Shown: piece by piece, positions 8,527 through 16,530 of the stretch | Position numbering within the stretch: position 1 is the stretch's first letter | How the letters are laid out: the number at the start of each line of letters is the position of its first letter | NCBI RefSeq assembly: GCF_000092285.1 | Contig: NC_014100.1 | Coordinates: 4,278,001-4,342,000, forward strand | Origin: Caulobacter segnis ATCC 21756 | GTDB taxonomy: Bacteria > Pseudomonadota > Alphaproteobacteria > Caulobacterales > Caulobacteraceae | Length of the DNA: 64,000 bases | Direction: 5' to 3' | The notes under the pieces: generated by a model | Database searches by the model: none | What the model was told of the DNA's origin: nothing | The model's input: the letters and a program-made list of their open reading frames with translations, nothing else | Position numbers and translations under genes: made by a program

Positions 8527-9780
8527 CTACGGCTCCAGCTGGGCCTGGGCGCCCAGCGGCTCCTCGCGGATCATCACGCCCGTTCCCGCCGCCGGCGAGG
8601 CGGCCAGCGGCTTCTTGAACAGGCCGCGCCACAGGCTCTGCTCCTCCACCGCGCTGGTCCAGGCGGTTCCGGCCATCGCCTGATCGACGCCGGCGTCATA
8701 GATCCGTTTCATCAGGCCGGTCTCGAACTTCAGCAGGTTGAAGCCCTCGAAGCTGCCCGGGATCGAGGCCACCGACAGCGGCAGGTTGTGGCGCGTGCAG
8801 AAGCCGGCGGCCAGGCTCAGCGCTTGGCGGTACGAGAACCGCAGCATGGTGTCGAAGCTGCGGCTCATGATCGAGGCCACGCCGGGTGGTGTCGACTGCG
8901 ACGCGGGGTCCAGCACCGTGTTGACGATCACGTGCACGCGGCCGCGCCGGAAGCGGGGGCCGAGGTTGCGCCAGTGCAGCAGGGCGTCGGGCATCAGGAA
9001 CAGCGGCGCGGCCACGCCGCCGTCGACGTGCATCTCCTGATGCGGGCGGCCGTCGACCTCGACGTCGATCAGCTTGGGCGGGAAGATCCCCGGCACCGAG
9101 GACGAGGCGACCAGCAGGGTGCGGAACAGCTTCAGCGCATCGTCGCCGCCCCGGGTGGCGATCTCGCCCAGGTCCCAGACCACGGCCCGCTGGCTGTCGA
9201 GATTGGTGGTGGCGATCAACAGGCGCCGGCCCCTCAGGTGCTCGGCCGCCACGGCCTCGACCATGGCCGTGTCGACGAAGGTCTCGACCAGGCGATCCAG
9301 CGACTCGCCCTTGAAGATGCTGGGGCCCAGGGCCGAGTTCAGACGGCGCAGGCTGAGCAGCTCCGCCGCGTGGCCGCCGACATAGGCGTCGGTCAGGCGC
9401 TCGTCCCAGCTTGAGCCCAGGAAGGCCAGGGGCGCGATCAGGGCGCCGGTGCTGACGCCGGTGACGATGGCGAAGTCAGGGCGTCGGCCGGCCTTGGACA
9501 GGCCTGTGAGCACGCCCGCGCCATAGGCGCCGCCAGCGGCGCCGCCGGACAGGGCCAGGATGTTGAACTCGTCGCGGCCCAGCAATGAGCGGAGCGGCGC
9601 GAGCCGATCGGCGGCCTGGCGCAGGGCGTCGTCGGCCTGATCGACGCTGAGGCGCACGCCCGGAAAGCCGGCGGCCTCGACATGGCGGTCATTGGGCGGA
9701 GCGGGCAGGCGCTTGCCGCGCAGGGGATCGGTCCGGAAGAAGCCCTGCAGGTTGGCCTTGCCGGAAAGATCCTTGTCCAC
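8527..9780 (-). CDS. Patatin-like phospholipase
   Basis: This is a 417-residue predicted serine lipid acyl hydrolase. The patatin domain starts near residue 70: 'LALSGGAAGGAYGAGVL' is the oxyanion-hole glycine-rich loop, 'GVSTGAL' is the GxSxG nucleophile elbow, and 'HVDGGVAAPLF' supplies the DG[GA] aspartate of the Ser-Asp dyad. No signal peptide is visible. The GTG start at 9780 has GAGG about 6 nt upstream. It is the second gene of a probable two-gene operon: the hemolysin-III gene ends only 15 bp before it, which suggests a joint role in membrane lipid handling, though this is inference. Confidence 0.85.
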   Translation of the reverse strand: MDKDLSGKANLQGFFRTDPLRGKRLPAPPNDRHVEAAGFPGVRLSVDQADDALRQAADRLAPLRSLLGRDEFNILALSGGAAGGAYGAGVLTGLSKAGRRPDFAIVTGVSTGALIAPLAFLGSSWDERLTDAYVGGHAAELLSLRRLNSALGPSIFKGESLDRLVETFVDTAMVEAVAAEHLRGRRLLIATTNLDSQRAVVWDLGEIATRGGDDALKLFRTLLVASSSVPGIFPPKLIDVEVDGRPHQEMHVDGGVAAPLFLMPDALLHWRNLGPRFRRGRVHVIVNTVLDPASQSTPPGVASIMSRSFDTMLRFSYRQALSLAAGFCTRHNLPLSVASIPGSFEGFNLLKFETGLMKRIYDAGVDQAMAGTAWTSAVEEQSLWRGLFKKPLAASPAAGTGVMIREEPLGAQAQLEP

Positions 9781-9795
9781 GGCGCGCCTCAGTCG

Positions 9796-10488
9796 CTACC
9801 GCGCGCCAGCCAGCACGACGCCCACCAGCACGGCGGCGTAGTGAAGGCCCGCGCCGCCGATGACGTGGCCATGCCAGATGGCGCGGCGGAACTTCAGCCG
9901 CCGCATCAGGTAGAAGATCGTGCCGGTGGAATAGACGAGACCGCCGATGGCCAGCAGCAGCAGGGCCACCCAAGACAGGCCGTCGATCATCGGCTTGATC
10001 GCCACCAAGACCAGCCAGCCGAGGGCCAGGTACAGGCCGACCCAGAAGCGCTTGTCCAGGCCCGGGAGGAAAAGCTTGGCCGCCACGCCGACGCCGGCGA
10101 CGGTCCACACCGCCGTGGTCATGCCGATGGCCCACCAGCCGGTCAGGTTCTGGGTGGTGAAGGGCGTGTAGGACGCGGCGATCATCACGAAGATGCCGGC
10201 GTGGTCGAAGCGGCGCAGCAGCGGCCGCCAACGCGCCTTGGCGAAGTTGTAGGCCGTCGACAGCGACAGCATCAGGATCAGACCGACGGTGTAGATGCTG
10301 ACCGCGGCCACCTGCTTGAGGTCGCCCAGCCCGAAGGCCAGGCCCAGCAGGATGCCGCCGCCCAGCAGGGCGCCGGCCAGACCCGCCAGGTGCACGATCA
10401 GGTCGGCGCACTTGGCCGCCGGCGTCGGATAGTGCGTCGCCGCCGGCTCGCGTCCGACGAGATCGGTCGTTTGGGTGGTCGTGTCCAT
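9796..10488 (-). CDS. Hemolysin III / PAQR-family membrane protein
   Basis: This is a 230-residue protein with about seven hydrophobic segments after a soluble N-terminus. The motifs fit the Hly-III (YqfA/TrhA) branch of PAQR proteins: 'ADLIVHLAGL' near residue 30, 'STAYNF', 'RFDHAGIFVMIAASYTPF' and, at the end, 'WHGHVIGGAGLHYAAV'. The conserved His/Asp residues are those proposed to bind zinc in PAQR hydrolases. Bacterial members affect membrane fluidity; the name hemolysin is historical. It is upstream of, and probably co-transcribed with, the patatin-like gene. Confidence 0.85.
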   Translation of the reverse strand: MDTTTQTTDLVGREPAATHYPTPAAKCADLIVHLAGLAGALLGGGILLGLAFGLGDLKQVAAVSIYTVGLILMLSLSTAYNFAKARWRPLLRRFDHAGIFVMIAASYTPFTTQNLTGWWAIGMTTAVWTVAGVGVAAKLFLPGLDKRFWVGLYLALGWLVLVAIKPMIDGLSWVALLLLAIGGLVYSTGTIFYLMRRLKFRRAIWHGHVIGGAGLHYAAVLVGVVLAGAR

Positions 10489-10606
10489 GGCCCCGCTCTG
10501 TCCGGATGCAGTACGCCCGAACGGTAAGTTCGTTCCGTGACATATAAGCGTCGATCAGTATGGCCGCGAAAGGGCGATCGCGACACGATCGGCGGTAAAA
10601 CGCGCT

Positions 10607-11377
10607 TCAGGTCAAAAGGCCGCGGGACCCGTCGAAGATCAGCTTGCCGCCGACCAGCACCAGCAGGACGTAGATCACCTTGTAGAAGCCCTCGGCCGGC
10701 ACGCGCCGCACCAGCCAGACCCCGGCCCAGGTCGAGGCGATGGCCAGCGGCGCCAGCACCCCGGCGGTGGCCAGCACCTTGGGCGTGAACTGGCCCAGGG
10801 CGACATAGGCCGGGACCTTCATCCAGTTCACGACGGCGAAGAAGATCGCGCTGGTGCCGATGAACGTGTCGCGCGGCAAGCGACGCGGCAGGACGTAGAT
10901 CTGGAAGGGCGGGCCGCCGGCGTGGGCGATCTGGCTGGTGAACCCGGCCGCCGCCCCGCACAGGGCGCCGAACCAGGGCCGTCCCGGCGTCGCGTCCACC
11001 TGCTCGGCCGCTCGAACCGCCCGTTCGGCCCAAAGGCGCTGCAGCGCGAAGGCGACCGAGATCACGCCGACCGCCAGCTCGACCGCCGCCTCCTTGACGA
11101 AGGCCGCCAGCGCCCAGCCCAGGAAGATGCCGACCGCCGCGGCCGGCAGCATCAGGATCAGCAGGCCCTTGTCCCAGCTCTTCCGGAACGCCCAGACGCT
11201 GACGACGTCCTGCACCAGGAGGATCGGCAGCACGATCGAGGCGGCCAGAACCGGCGACACCGCCAGCGCCATCAGCGGCACCGCCACGACCCCTATCCCC
11301 GCGAAACCGCCCTTGGCCAGGCCCAGCAGGATCACGGCCGGAATGGCCACGGCGTAGAACAGCGGATCGGTCAGCAT
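10607..11377 (-). CDS. Sulfite exporter TauE/SafE family (TSUP) membrane permease
   Basis: This is a 256-residue protein with about eight hydrophobic helices. The N-terminal motif 'GLAKGGFAGIGVVAVPLMAL' is the first TSUP repeat signature; the second half repeats it as 'GAAAGFTSQIAHAGGPPFQIYVLP'. TSUP proteins move sulfite, sulfoacetate or related organosulfur anions, or other small acids. No sulfur-metabolism gene is adjacent, so the substrate is open. ATG 11377 opens a complete first helix. It stands between the hemolysin-III and ompA-like genes, all on the minus strand but with gaps over 100 bp, so it is probably its own unit. Confidence 0.85.
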   Translation of the reverse strand: MLTDPLFYAVAIPAVILLGLAKGGFAGIGVVAVPLMALAVSPVLAASIVLPILLVQDVVSVWAFRKSWDKGLLILMLPAAAVGIFLGWALAAFVKEAAVELAVGVISVAFALQRLWAERAVRAAEQVDATPGRPWFGALCGAAAGFTSQIAHAGGPPFQIYVLPRRLPRDTFIGTSAIFFAVVNWMKVPAYVALGQFTPKVLATAGVLAPLAIASTWAGVWLVRRVPAEGFYKVIYVLLVLVGGKLIFDGSRGLLT

Positions 11378-11497
11378 GCGGCGGTGTTACAGCCTCTCCG
11401 GCTCGGGCCCAAGCCGCGTCCAGGAGAAGGCGGCGACCAAGAGAAAGGGCCCGGCGTCGCCGCCGGGCCCTCCCAAGTCTTCAAGTCGTCGTCGATC

Positions 11498-12718
11498 TTA
11501 GAAGTTGATCGAGATCGTCGAACGACGGTTCAGCGGTTCCTTCACGCCATCGCCGGTGGCGACGGCCGGAGCGCTTTCACCCTTCCAGTCGACGCCCAGG
11601 ACGTCCTTCGAGACGCCTTGCGAGACCAGAGCGTCGGCGACGGCCTTGGCGCGGCGTTCCGACAGCTTGACGTTGTACTTCGGCGAGCCCGAGGTGTCGG
11701 TGTGGCCGACCACGATGATCTTGGTCGCCTTGCCGTCGTTCGAGTACTTCGCGGCTTCCGTCACCACCGATTGCGCTTCCGGCGTCAGGACCGATTGGTC
11801 GAACGGGAAGTACACGATGAACTCACGCGCCTCGAAGGCCGGCGGCGGCGGAGGCGGCGGCGGCGGGGGAGGCGGGGGAGGCGGCGGGGGCGGCGGGGGC
11901 GGAGGCGGCGGGGGCGGAGGCGGCGGCGGGGGCGGCGACGCGAACGAGTAGCGCAGACCCACGGTCAGCGACTGGTCCTTGTACTGGCCCGCGAACGCGC
12001 CGGGCTGCAGAGCGCTCGAACCTTGCGACTGCCAGGCGTGCTCCGAACCCGTGATATAACGGTAGGTGATGTCGATGTTCAGCTTGTCGGTCGCCTTGAT
12101 CGAGGCGCCGGCGATGGCTTGCCAAGCGACGGCCAGATCGTCGTCGTCGACGGTCAGGTTTTGGATCGCCGGGTTAGGAATCGTCGGGTCGCTGAGGGCC
12201 GGGACGTTGCTGAACTGACCCAGGGTCTTGACGTCCAGGCGGTTGATGCCCACGCCAGCGCCGAGGAAAGGATTGAACCAGGCGCCCGGCGCGAAGTCGT
12301 AAATGACGTTCGCCATCAGGGTCCAGGAATCGATCGAGCCATCCGGGGCGCCGCAGGTCGGGGCCGAGGCGGTGCGGGTCACGCCCGGGGTGCAGAGACC
12401 CAGCGGTTGGCGAGCGCGCGCGGCGTTGCCGTGGACGCCCTTCAGGTCGCCGGGACGATAGCCGCCTTCAACTTCGGCGCGCCAGTTCGGATTGAACTGG
12501 TAGCCCAGGCGAACGAAGCCGGTCCAGTCGCTGTCCGACTTCCAGCCCCAGTGATAGTGCGCGCCGTCAGGAGCGTTGGCGTCCGACTCGGTCTTGAGAC
12601 CTTGCGGCCAATGGTAGCCCAGGTCGACCGCGCCGTACCAGCCGGTCTCTTGGGCCGAAACGCCCGACGCGGCGAACACCGCGGCTAGAGCGGCTCCCGC
12701 CAGGAGGTTGAGTTTCAT
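11498..12718 (-). CDS. OmpA-family outer-membrane protein with polyproline hinge
   Basis: This is a 406-residue protein. A signal peptide (residues 1-22, 'LAAVFAASGVSA-QE') is followed by an eight-stranded OmpA-type barrel (about 23-245, 'GWYGAVDLGYHW' ... 'LTVGLRYSFAS'), then 32 consecutive prolines (bases 11840-11935), then a C-terminal OmpA/Pal peptidoglycan-binding domain with 'YFPFDQSVLTPEAQSVV' and 'VVGHTDTSGSPKYNVKLSERRAKAV'. The protein anchors the outer membrane to the cell wall. The proline hinge is much longer than in E. coli OmpA. Translation of such a run should depend on EF-P. A -10-like TATAAC lies at 12772-12777 (minus strand). Confidence 0.9.
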   Translation of the reverse strand: MKLNLLAGAALAAVFAASGVSAQETGWYGAVDLGYHWPQGLKTESDANAPDGAHYHWGWKSDSDWTGFVRLGYQFNPNWRAEVEGGYRPGDLKGVHGNAARARQPLGLCTPGVTRTASAPTCGAPDGSIDSWTLMANVIYDFAPGAWFNPFLGAGVGINRLDVKTLGQFSNVPALSDPTIPNPAIQNLTVDDDDLAVAWQAIAGASIKATDKLNIDITYRYITGSEHAWQSQGSSALQPGAFAGQYKDQSLTVGLRYSFASPPPPPPPPPPPPPPPPPPPPPPPPPPPPPPPPAFEAREFIVYFPFDQSVLTPEAQSVVTEAAKYSNDGKATKIIVVGHTDTSGSPKYNVKLSERRAKAVADALVSQGVSKDVLGVDWKGESAPAVATGDGVKEPLNRRSTISINF

Positions 12719-13071
12719 TTTTGAAGAGCCCTCTATTGCCCTGCCCAGGCCGGAAACCCGAGCCTAGCGCTGTTATACCAAGGCGAACGCCACGGGAAAG
12801 TGTCAGCGAGGACACACTCGTCAGGTTTCGCCCTCCCTGTTTTTTCAAGGGAAAGCTCTACAAGACCGCCCCTCAGAGTCGCATCCGAGCGTGTCCGCCA
12901 ACCTCCACGAAATGGAAGCGTCAGCTTTGCTGGGTTCGCACGTGAAACGATTGCGCGCAAGGTTTCTAGGCGTGAAAAGACCAAGCATTCTTAGATCGTC
13001 GCTAAAAAACCTCACCTCTTCGCATGTCATCGACGATCGCCGCCCACGTCACGCCAAAGCGAAAGGCCAAG
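12719..13071. other. 353-bp intergenic region upstream of ompA-like gene
   Basis: This region holds the promoter and 5' region of the ompA-like gene (a TATAAC -10 candidate on the minus strand at 12772-12777, and GAGGG about 11 nt before its ATG). The rest is markedly less GC-rich than its neighbours and carries only short ORFs without codon bias or recognisable motifs. No RNA gene is recognised. Confidence 0.5.
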
Positions 13072-13905
13072 CTAGACCTTCGCCGTGACCAGCCAGCACG
13101 CCGAGTTCATTGTCGCGACACCCTCCCGGACGTGGGGCGCCAAGGCGGTCGCGACCGCTTCGCCGACCTTCCGGCGCATGTCTTCGTCCGCCGCCTTGAG
13201 GATCGGGTTTAGCGGCCCGACCCGCAGGCTCATGGTCAGCAACTCGTCGAAGGACAGAGGGCTGGCGGCGTCCAGCGGCGCGACGGCGATCTCCCGCCAG
13301 CCGCTGGCCTCCAGGACGCCGCGCACGCGATCCCGATCGGCGAAGGCGAAGCGTCCCGGCCCCTCCGTTTCGAAGCGAGGCGGCTCTGACAGAAAAGGCG
13401 CGGCGGCGCGCAGGGGGATCTGCGACAGGGGGTTCTCCTCCGGCCCTCGCCAAGCGGCGAACGCCAGCCGTCCACCCGGCTTCAGCGCCCGCCGCAGGTT
13501 GGCGAAGGCGGACACGGGATCGGGGAAGAACATCACGCCGAACCGCGAGATGATCGCGTCGAACGACGGGGCGAAGGCGTGGGTCTGGGCGTCCGCCAGC
13601 AGGAACTCCGCGCCCTCGATCCCGTCCTCGCCCGCGCGCCGGCGGGCCAGCTCGACCAGCGCCCCGGAGATGTCGACCCCGACCGCGCGCCCCGTCGGCC
13701 CCACTCGCCAAGCCGCCGCCAGCGTGGTCGCGCCCGCGCCGCAGCCGACGTCGAGCACGGATTCCCCATTCGCCAGGCTGGCCGCCTCGACCACAGCCTC
13801 GCCGATCGGCGCCATGATCCGATCCAGCAGCGCTTGGTGCTCGACCCACACCTGGCCGGCCCGGTCCCAATAGGCCGCCATGTCGCGCTCGGCGCTCGTG
13901 CTCAT
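13072..13905 (-). CDS. SAM-dependent methyltransferase (class I, UbiE/ArsM-like)
   Basis: This is a 277-residue protein. The class I methyltransferase core is clear: motif I 'VLDVGCGAGATTLAAA' near residue 50, the acidic loop 'VGVDIS', 'LLADAQTHAF' (motif II) and 'LKPGGRLAFAAW' (motif III). Of two ATGs, 13905 is chosen because GAGGAG lies 6 nt before it but abuts the upstream ATG at 13911. The substrate is unknown. It is transcribed from a promoter with a 19-bp spacer containing a dyad and is divergent from a merR gene, so it is probably induced by that regulator's effector. Confidence 0.85.
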   Translation of the reverse strand: MSTSAERDMAAYWDRAGQVWVEHQALLDRIMAPIGEAVVEAASLANGESVLDVGCGAGATTLAAAWRVGPTGRAVGVDISGALVELARRRAGEDGIEGAEFLLADAQTHAFAPSFDAIISRFGVMFFPDPVSAFANLRRALKPGGRLAFAAWRGPEENPLSQIPLRAAAPFLSEPPRFETEGPGRFAFADRDRVRGVLEASGWREIAVAPLDAASPLSFDELLTMSLRVGPLNPILKAADEDMRRKVGEAVATALAPHVREGVATMNSACWLVTAKV

Positions 13906-13948
13906 GCTCATCTCCTCATTGCCAGGATCACGCGGCCCGACAATCCTG

Positions 13949-13973
13949 CAAGTTCAAGCGCACTTGAGGTCAA
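13949..13973 (-). promoter_or_regulatory. MerR-type promoter/operator of the methyltransferase gene
   Basis: On the minus strand a -35 TTGACC (plus 13968-13973) is followed after a 19-bp spacer by CAGGAT as -10. The over-long spacer contains the dyad TCAAG-N4-CTTGA (13954-13967). A dyad in a 19-bp spacer is the hallmark of MerR-regulated promoters, and the merR gene starts 4 bp away on the other strand, so it is probably autoregulated too. Confidence 0.75.
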
Positions 13974-13976
13974 GCG

Positions 13977-14387
13977 ATGTTCGACATCGACATTTCCGAG
14001 CTCTCCCGCCGGTCCGGCGTCAAGGCTTCGGCCCTGCGGTTCTACGAGGAGAAGGGCCTGATCGCCTCGGTTGGACGGCGGGGCCTCAAGCGCCTGTTCG
14101 CGCCGGAGACGGCCGAGCGGCTGTCCCTGATCGCCCTGGGCCGCGCCTGCGGCTTCACGCTGGGCGAGATCGCCCATCTGCTGGACGGGCCCGACATCGA
14201 TCGTTCCCGGCTTCGCGCCCAGGCGGCGCATCTGGATCGGCGGATCGAGCAACTGACCCGGATGCGCGAGGGCCTGCGCCACGCCGCCGACTGCAAGGTT
14301 CCGGTCCTGGCGGACTGCCCGCACTTCCTGCGCCTGGTGAAGGCGGCGGGTCATCGGCGCAGGCGCTATCGGGCCGAGGCGGTCTAG
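13977..14387 (+). CDS. MerR-family transcriptional regulator
   Basis: This is a 136-residue protein. The N-terminal winged helix-turn-helix is canonical: 'ISELSRRSGVKASALRFYEEKGLIAS' followed by 'RLFAPETAERLSLIALGRACGFTLGEIAHLL'. A dimerisation helix 'RLRAQAAHLDRRIEQLTRM' and a tail with two cysteines ('ADCKVPVLADCPHF') follow. The paired Cys could bind a metal or sense redox state, but similar tails occur in MerR proteins of unknown effector. GAGG at 13966-13969 supports ATG 13977. It is divergent from the methyltransferase gene whose promoter carries a MerR-type operator. Confidence 0.9.
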   Translation: MFDIDISELSRRSGVKASALRFYEEKGLIASVGRRGLKRLFAPETAERLSLIALGRACGFTLGEIAHLLDGPDIDRSRLRAQAAHLDRRIEQLTRMREGLRHAADCKVPVLADCPHFLRLVKAAGHRRRRYRAEAV

Positions 14388-14391
14388 CCGC

Positions 14392-16185
14392 CTACCGCAG
14401 CGACGCGTCGCGCAGCCGCCGCCGCTTGCCGCCCAGGGCGTCCGGGCGATTGAGCTTCTTGCGGTACTCGTCACGGCGCTCGTGGATCGAGGCGATGACC
14501 AGACCCATCGGCACGCCGATATCGACCAGCACGGCCTCGGAGAGCTGCAGCGAGGCCTCGATCGTCTCGGGCACGGCGTCGGTGGCGCCCAGCTCGTAGA
14601 GGCGCGCGGCGTGGCGGGCGTCGCGAGCGCGGGCGACGATGGCGAGGTCGGGACGCGCGCCGCGCGCGGCCGCGACCACCGCCTCGGCCGCCTCGGGCGC
14701 GTCCATGGTCACGACCACCGCCCGGGCCGTGGCCAAGCCACAGCGCTCCAGAAGCTCCACCCGCGCGGCGTCGCCGTAATAGACGCGCCGTCCGTCTCGG
14801 CGGGCCCGCTCAACCAGGCGAGCGTCGCGGTCGACCGCGATCCACGGCAGGTCGTGGCGCCCCAGCATGTCGCCGACGAGCTTGCCGACCCGGCCATAAC
14901 CGATCACCAGCACCTGCCCCGTCGGCTCCGGCCCCAGGCGATCCGGCCCGGCGGCGGCGGGCGCTTCGCTGACTGGCGCGGGCGCGCCCTTGCGGCCCAG
15001 TCGTTGCCCCAGCGCCGCCAAACCCGGGATCAGGAACATGGTCAGGGTCGCCGAGACCAGCACCGCCTGGCCGATGGCCGGCGAGACCACCTGCGCGCCC
15101 ATGGCGTTGTCCAGCAGCACGAAGGCGAACTCGCCGCCCGCCGCCAGGATCAGGGCCGCCTCGGTCGCGGCCTTGCGGCCCAGCCCCATCAGCAGGCCGA
15201 TGCCGAACACGACGGCGGCCTTGACCAGGAGGAGGCCGACGACCGTCCCCAGGATCACCGCCGGCTTGGCCACCAGCAAGGACAGGTCGAGGCGAATGCC
15301 CAGCGACACGAAGAACAGGCTGAGCAGCAGGCCCTTGAAGGGCTCGATCTTGACCTCGACCTCATGGCGGTACTCGGTCTCGGCCAACAGGATGCCGGCG
15401 ACGAACGCGCCCAGCGCCATCGACAGGCCCGACATCTGGCTGACCAGGCCCGCGCCGATGATCACCAGCAGGCAGGCGGCCATGAACATCTCTTCGCTCT
15501 TGGCCTTGGCGACGGACTTCAGCATCGGCCGCAGGGCCACGCGCCCCACCAGCACGATCACGGCGAGGCCAAGGGCGGCCGGCGCGAGAGACAGGAGGTC
15601 GGAGGCCTGGAACTCCCCATGGCCGCGACCGACGATGGCCAGGGTGATCAGGATCGGCGCGACGGCCAGGTCCTGGAACAGCAGGACCGAGAAGGTGGCG
15701 CGTCCGGCGTCCGAATGCAGTCGCCGCCGCTCGGCCAGTACCGGCACGGCGATCGCGGTGGACGAGAGGGTCAGGGCCGCGCCGATCGCCAGGGCGGCCG
15801 CCGGCGGCTGGCCCAGCAGGATGGCGCCGCCGGCCAGCACCAGCGAACAGCCGATCACCTGGGCCGCGCCCAGGCCGAAGACCAGCCGGCGCATCAACCG
15901 CAGCCGTTCCCAGGACAGCTCCAGCCCGATCATGAACAGCAGGAACACCACCCCGAACTCGGCCAGCTGGGCGATTTCAGCGGGGTTGTCGACGGTGACG
16001 TAGTCGAGCCACGGCGCGGCGTGGATGAAGCGGCCCAGGCCGAACGGACCCAGGATCACGCCAGCCAGCAGATAGCCGAGGATGGGATTGATCTTCAGGC
16101 GCTTGAAGATCGGCGCAACGATGCCGGCGGTCGCCAGGAACAGGACAAGGTCCTTGTAGTTCGCCGCTGAAACCCCGTGCTCCAC
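14392..16185 (-). CDS. CPA2 monovalent cation:proton antiporter with TrkA-N domain (KefB-like)
   Basis: This is a 597-residue protein. About twelve hydrophobic helices (residues 1-380) form a Na+/H+ exchanger domain ('INPILGYLLAGVILGPFGLG', 'FGVVFLLFMIGLELS', 'LSSTAIAVPVLAE', 'LLFQDLAVAPILI'). A cytoplasmic Rossmann-type TrkA-N regulatory domain follows ('VLVIGYGRVGKLVGDML' ... 'VYYGDAARVELLERCG'). Such proteins exchange K+ or Na+ for protons under nucleotide control. The GTG start at 16185 is chosen for the strong GGGGGAGGG just upstream. The XRE gene ends 25 bp upstream on the same strand, so the two are probably one operon. Convergent with merR, 4 bp apart. Confidence 0.88.
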   Translation of the reverse strand: MEHGVSAANYKDLVLFLATAGIVAPIFKRLKINPILGYLLAGVILGPFGLGRFIHAAPWLDYVTVDNPAEIAQLAEFGVVFLLFMIGLELSWERLRLMRRLVFGLGAAQVIGCSLVLAGGAILLGQPPAAALAIGAALTLSSTAIAVPVLAERRRLHSDAGRATFSVLLFQDLAVAPILITLAIVGRGHGEFQASDLLSLAPAALGLAVIVLVGRVALRPMLKSVAKAKSEEMFMAACLLVIIGAGLVSQMSGLSMALGAFVAGILLAETEYRHEVEVKIEPFKGLLLSLFFVSLGIRLDLSLLVAKPAVILGTVVGLLLVKAAVVFGIGLLMGLGRKAATEAALILAAGGEFAFVLLDNAMGAQVVSPAIGQAVLVSATLTMFLIPGLAALGQRLGRKGAPAPVSEAPAAAGPDRLGPEPTGQVLVIGYGRVGKLVGDMLGRHDLPWIAVDRDARLVERARRDGRRVYYGDAARVELLERCGLATARAVVVTMDAPEAAEAVVAAARGARPDLAIVARARDARHAARLYELGATDAVPETIEASLQLSEAVLVDIGVPMGLVIASIHERRDEYRKKLNRPDALGGKRRRLRDASLR

Positions 16186-16210
16186 GCGCCCTCCCCCTTT
16201 AGCTCCAGTG

Positions 16211-16459
16211 TTAGATCGGCCTCTTGAAGCGAACGCCGGCCCCGGCCTCGTCCGCAATGATCAAGATCACGCCGGCCGCCTCGATCGCGTCGATCAGCAG
16301 CCTTTCGGTGCTATGATGCAGGGCGTGGCGCTCGGTTTCGAAGTCCTTGACCGTGCTGCGCGAAACGCCCGCCCGGTCGGCGAGTTCTCCCTGGGACCAG
16401 TTGATCAGACCACGGGCGGCCCGGCATTGCGCCGGGAGGAGAATTTTTGCGTGCGGCAT
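16211..16459 (-). CDS. XRE-family helix-turn-helix regulator
   Basis: This is an 82-residue protein that is almost entirely one Cro/C1-type domain: 'CRAARGLINWSQGELADRAGVSRSTVKDFETERHAL' shows the helix-turn-helix, followed by 'AIEAAGVILI' typical of short proteobacterial XRE regulators. It is transcribed just ahead of one antiporter gene and divergently from another. A perfect palindrome lies 20 bp upstream of its start, so the simplest model is that it controls both antiporters in response to an unknown signal. Confidence 0.85.
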   Translation of the reverse strand: MPHAKILLPAQCRAARGLINWSQGELADRAGVSRSTVKDFETERHALHHSTERLLIDAIEAAGVILIIADEAGAGVRFKRPI

Positions 16460-16478
16460 CTAGCGGCCTCGGGCATCT

Positions 16479-16495
16479 TCACCCATATTGGGTGA
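16479..16495. promoter_or_regulatory. Palindromic operator between divergent antiporter units
   Basis: TCACCCA-TAT-TGGGTGA is a perfect 7+7 inverted repeat in the 71-bp space between the XRE gene and the second antiporter gene. Its size and position suit a dimeric XRE repressor acting on both promoters. Confidence 0.6.
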
Positions 16496-16530
16496 GTACG
16501 CCCGAAAAAGACGACCGTCAAGGAGGACCT

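Noticed and set aside
11840..11935. Plus-strand glycine-repeat protein
   Set aside because: Complement of the OmpA proline hinge; the plus frame has no start signals.
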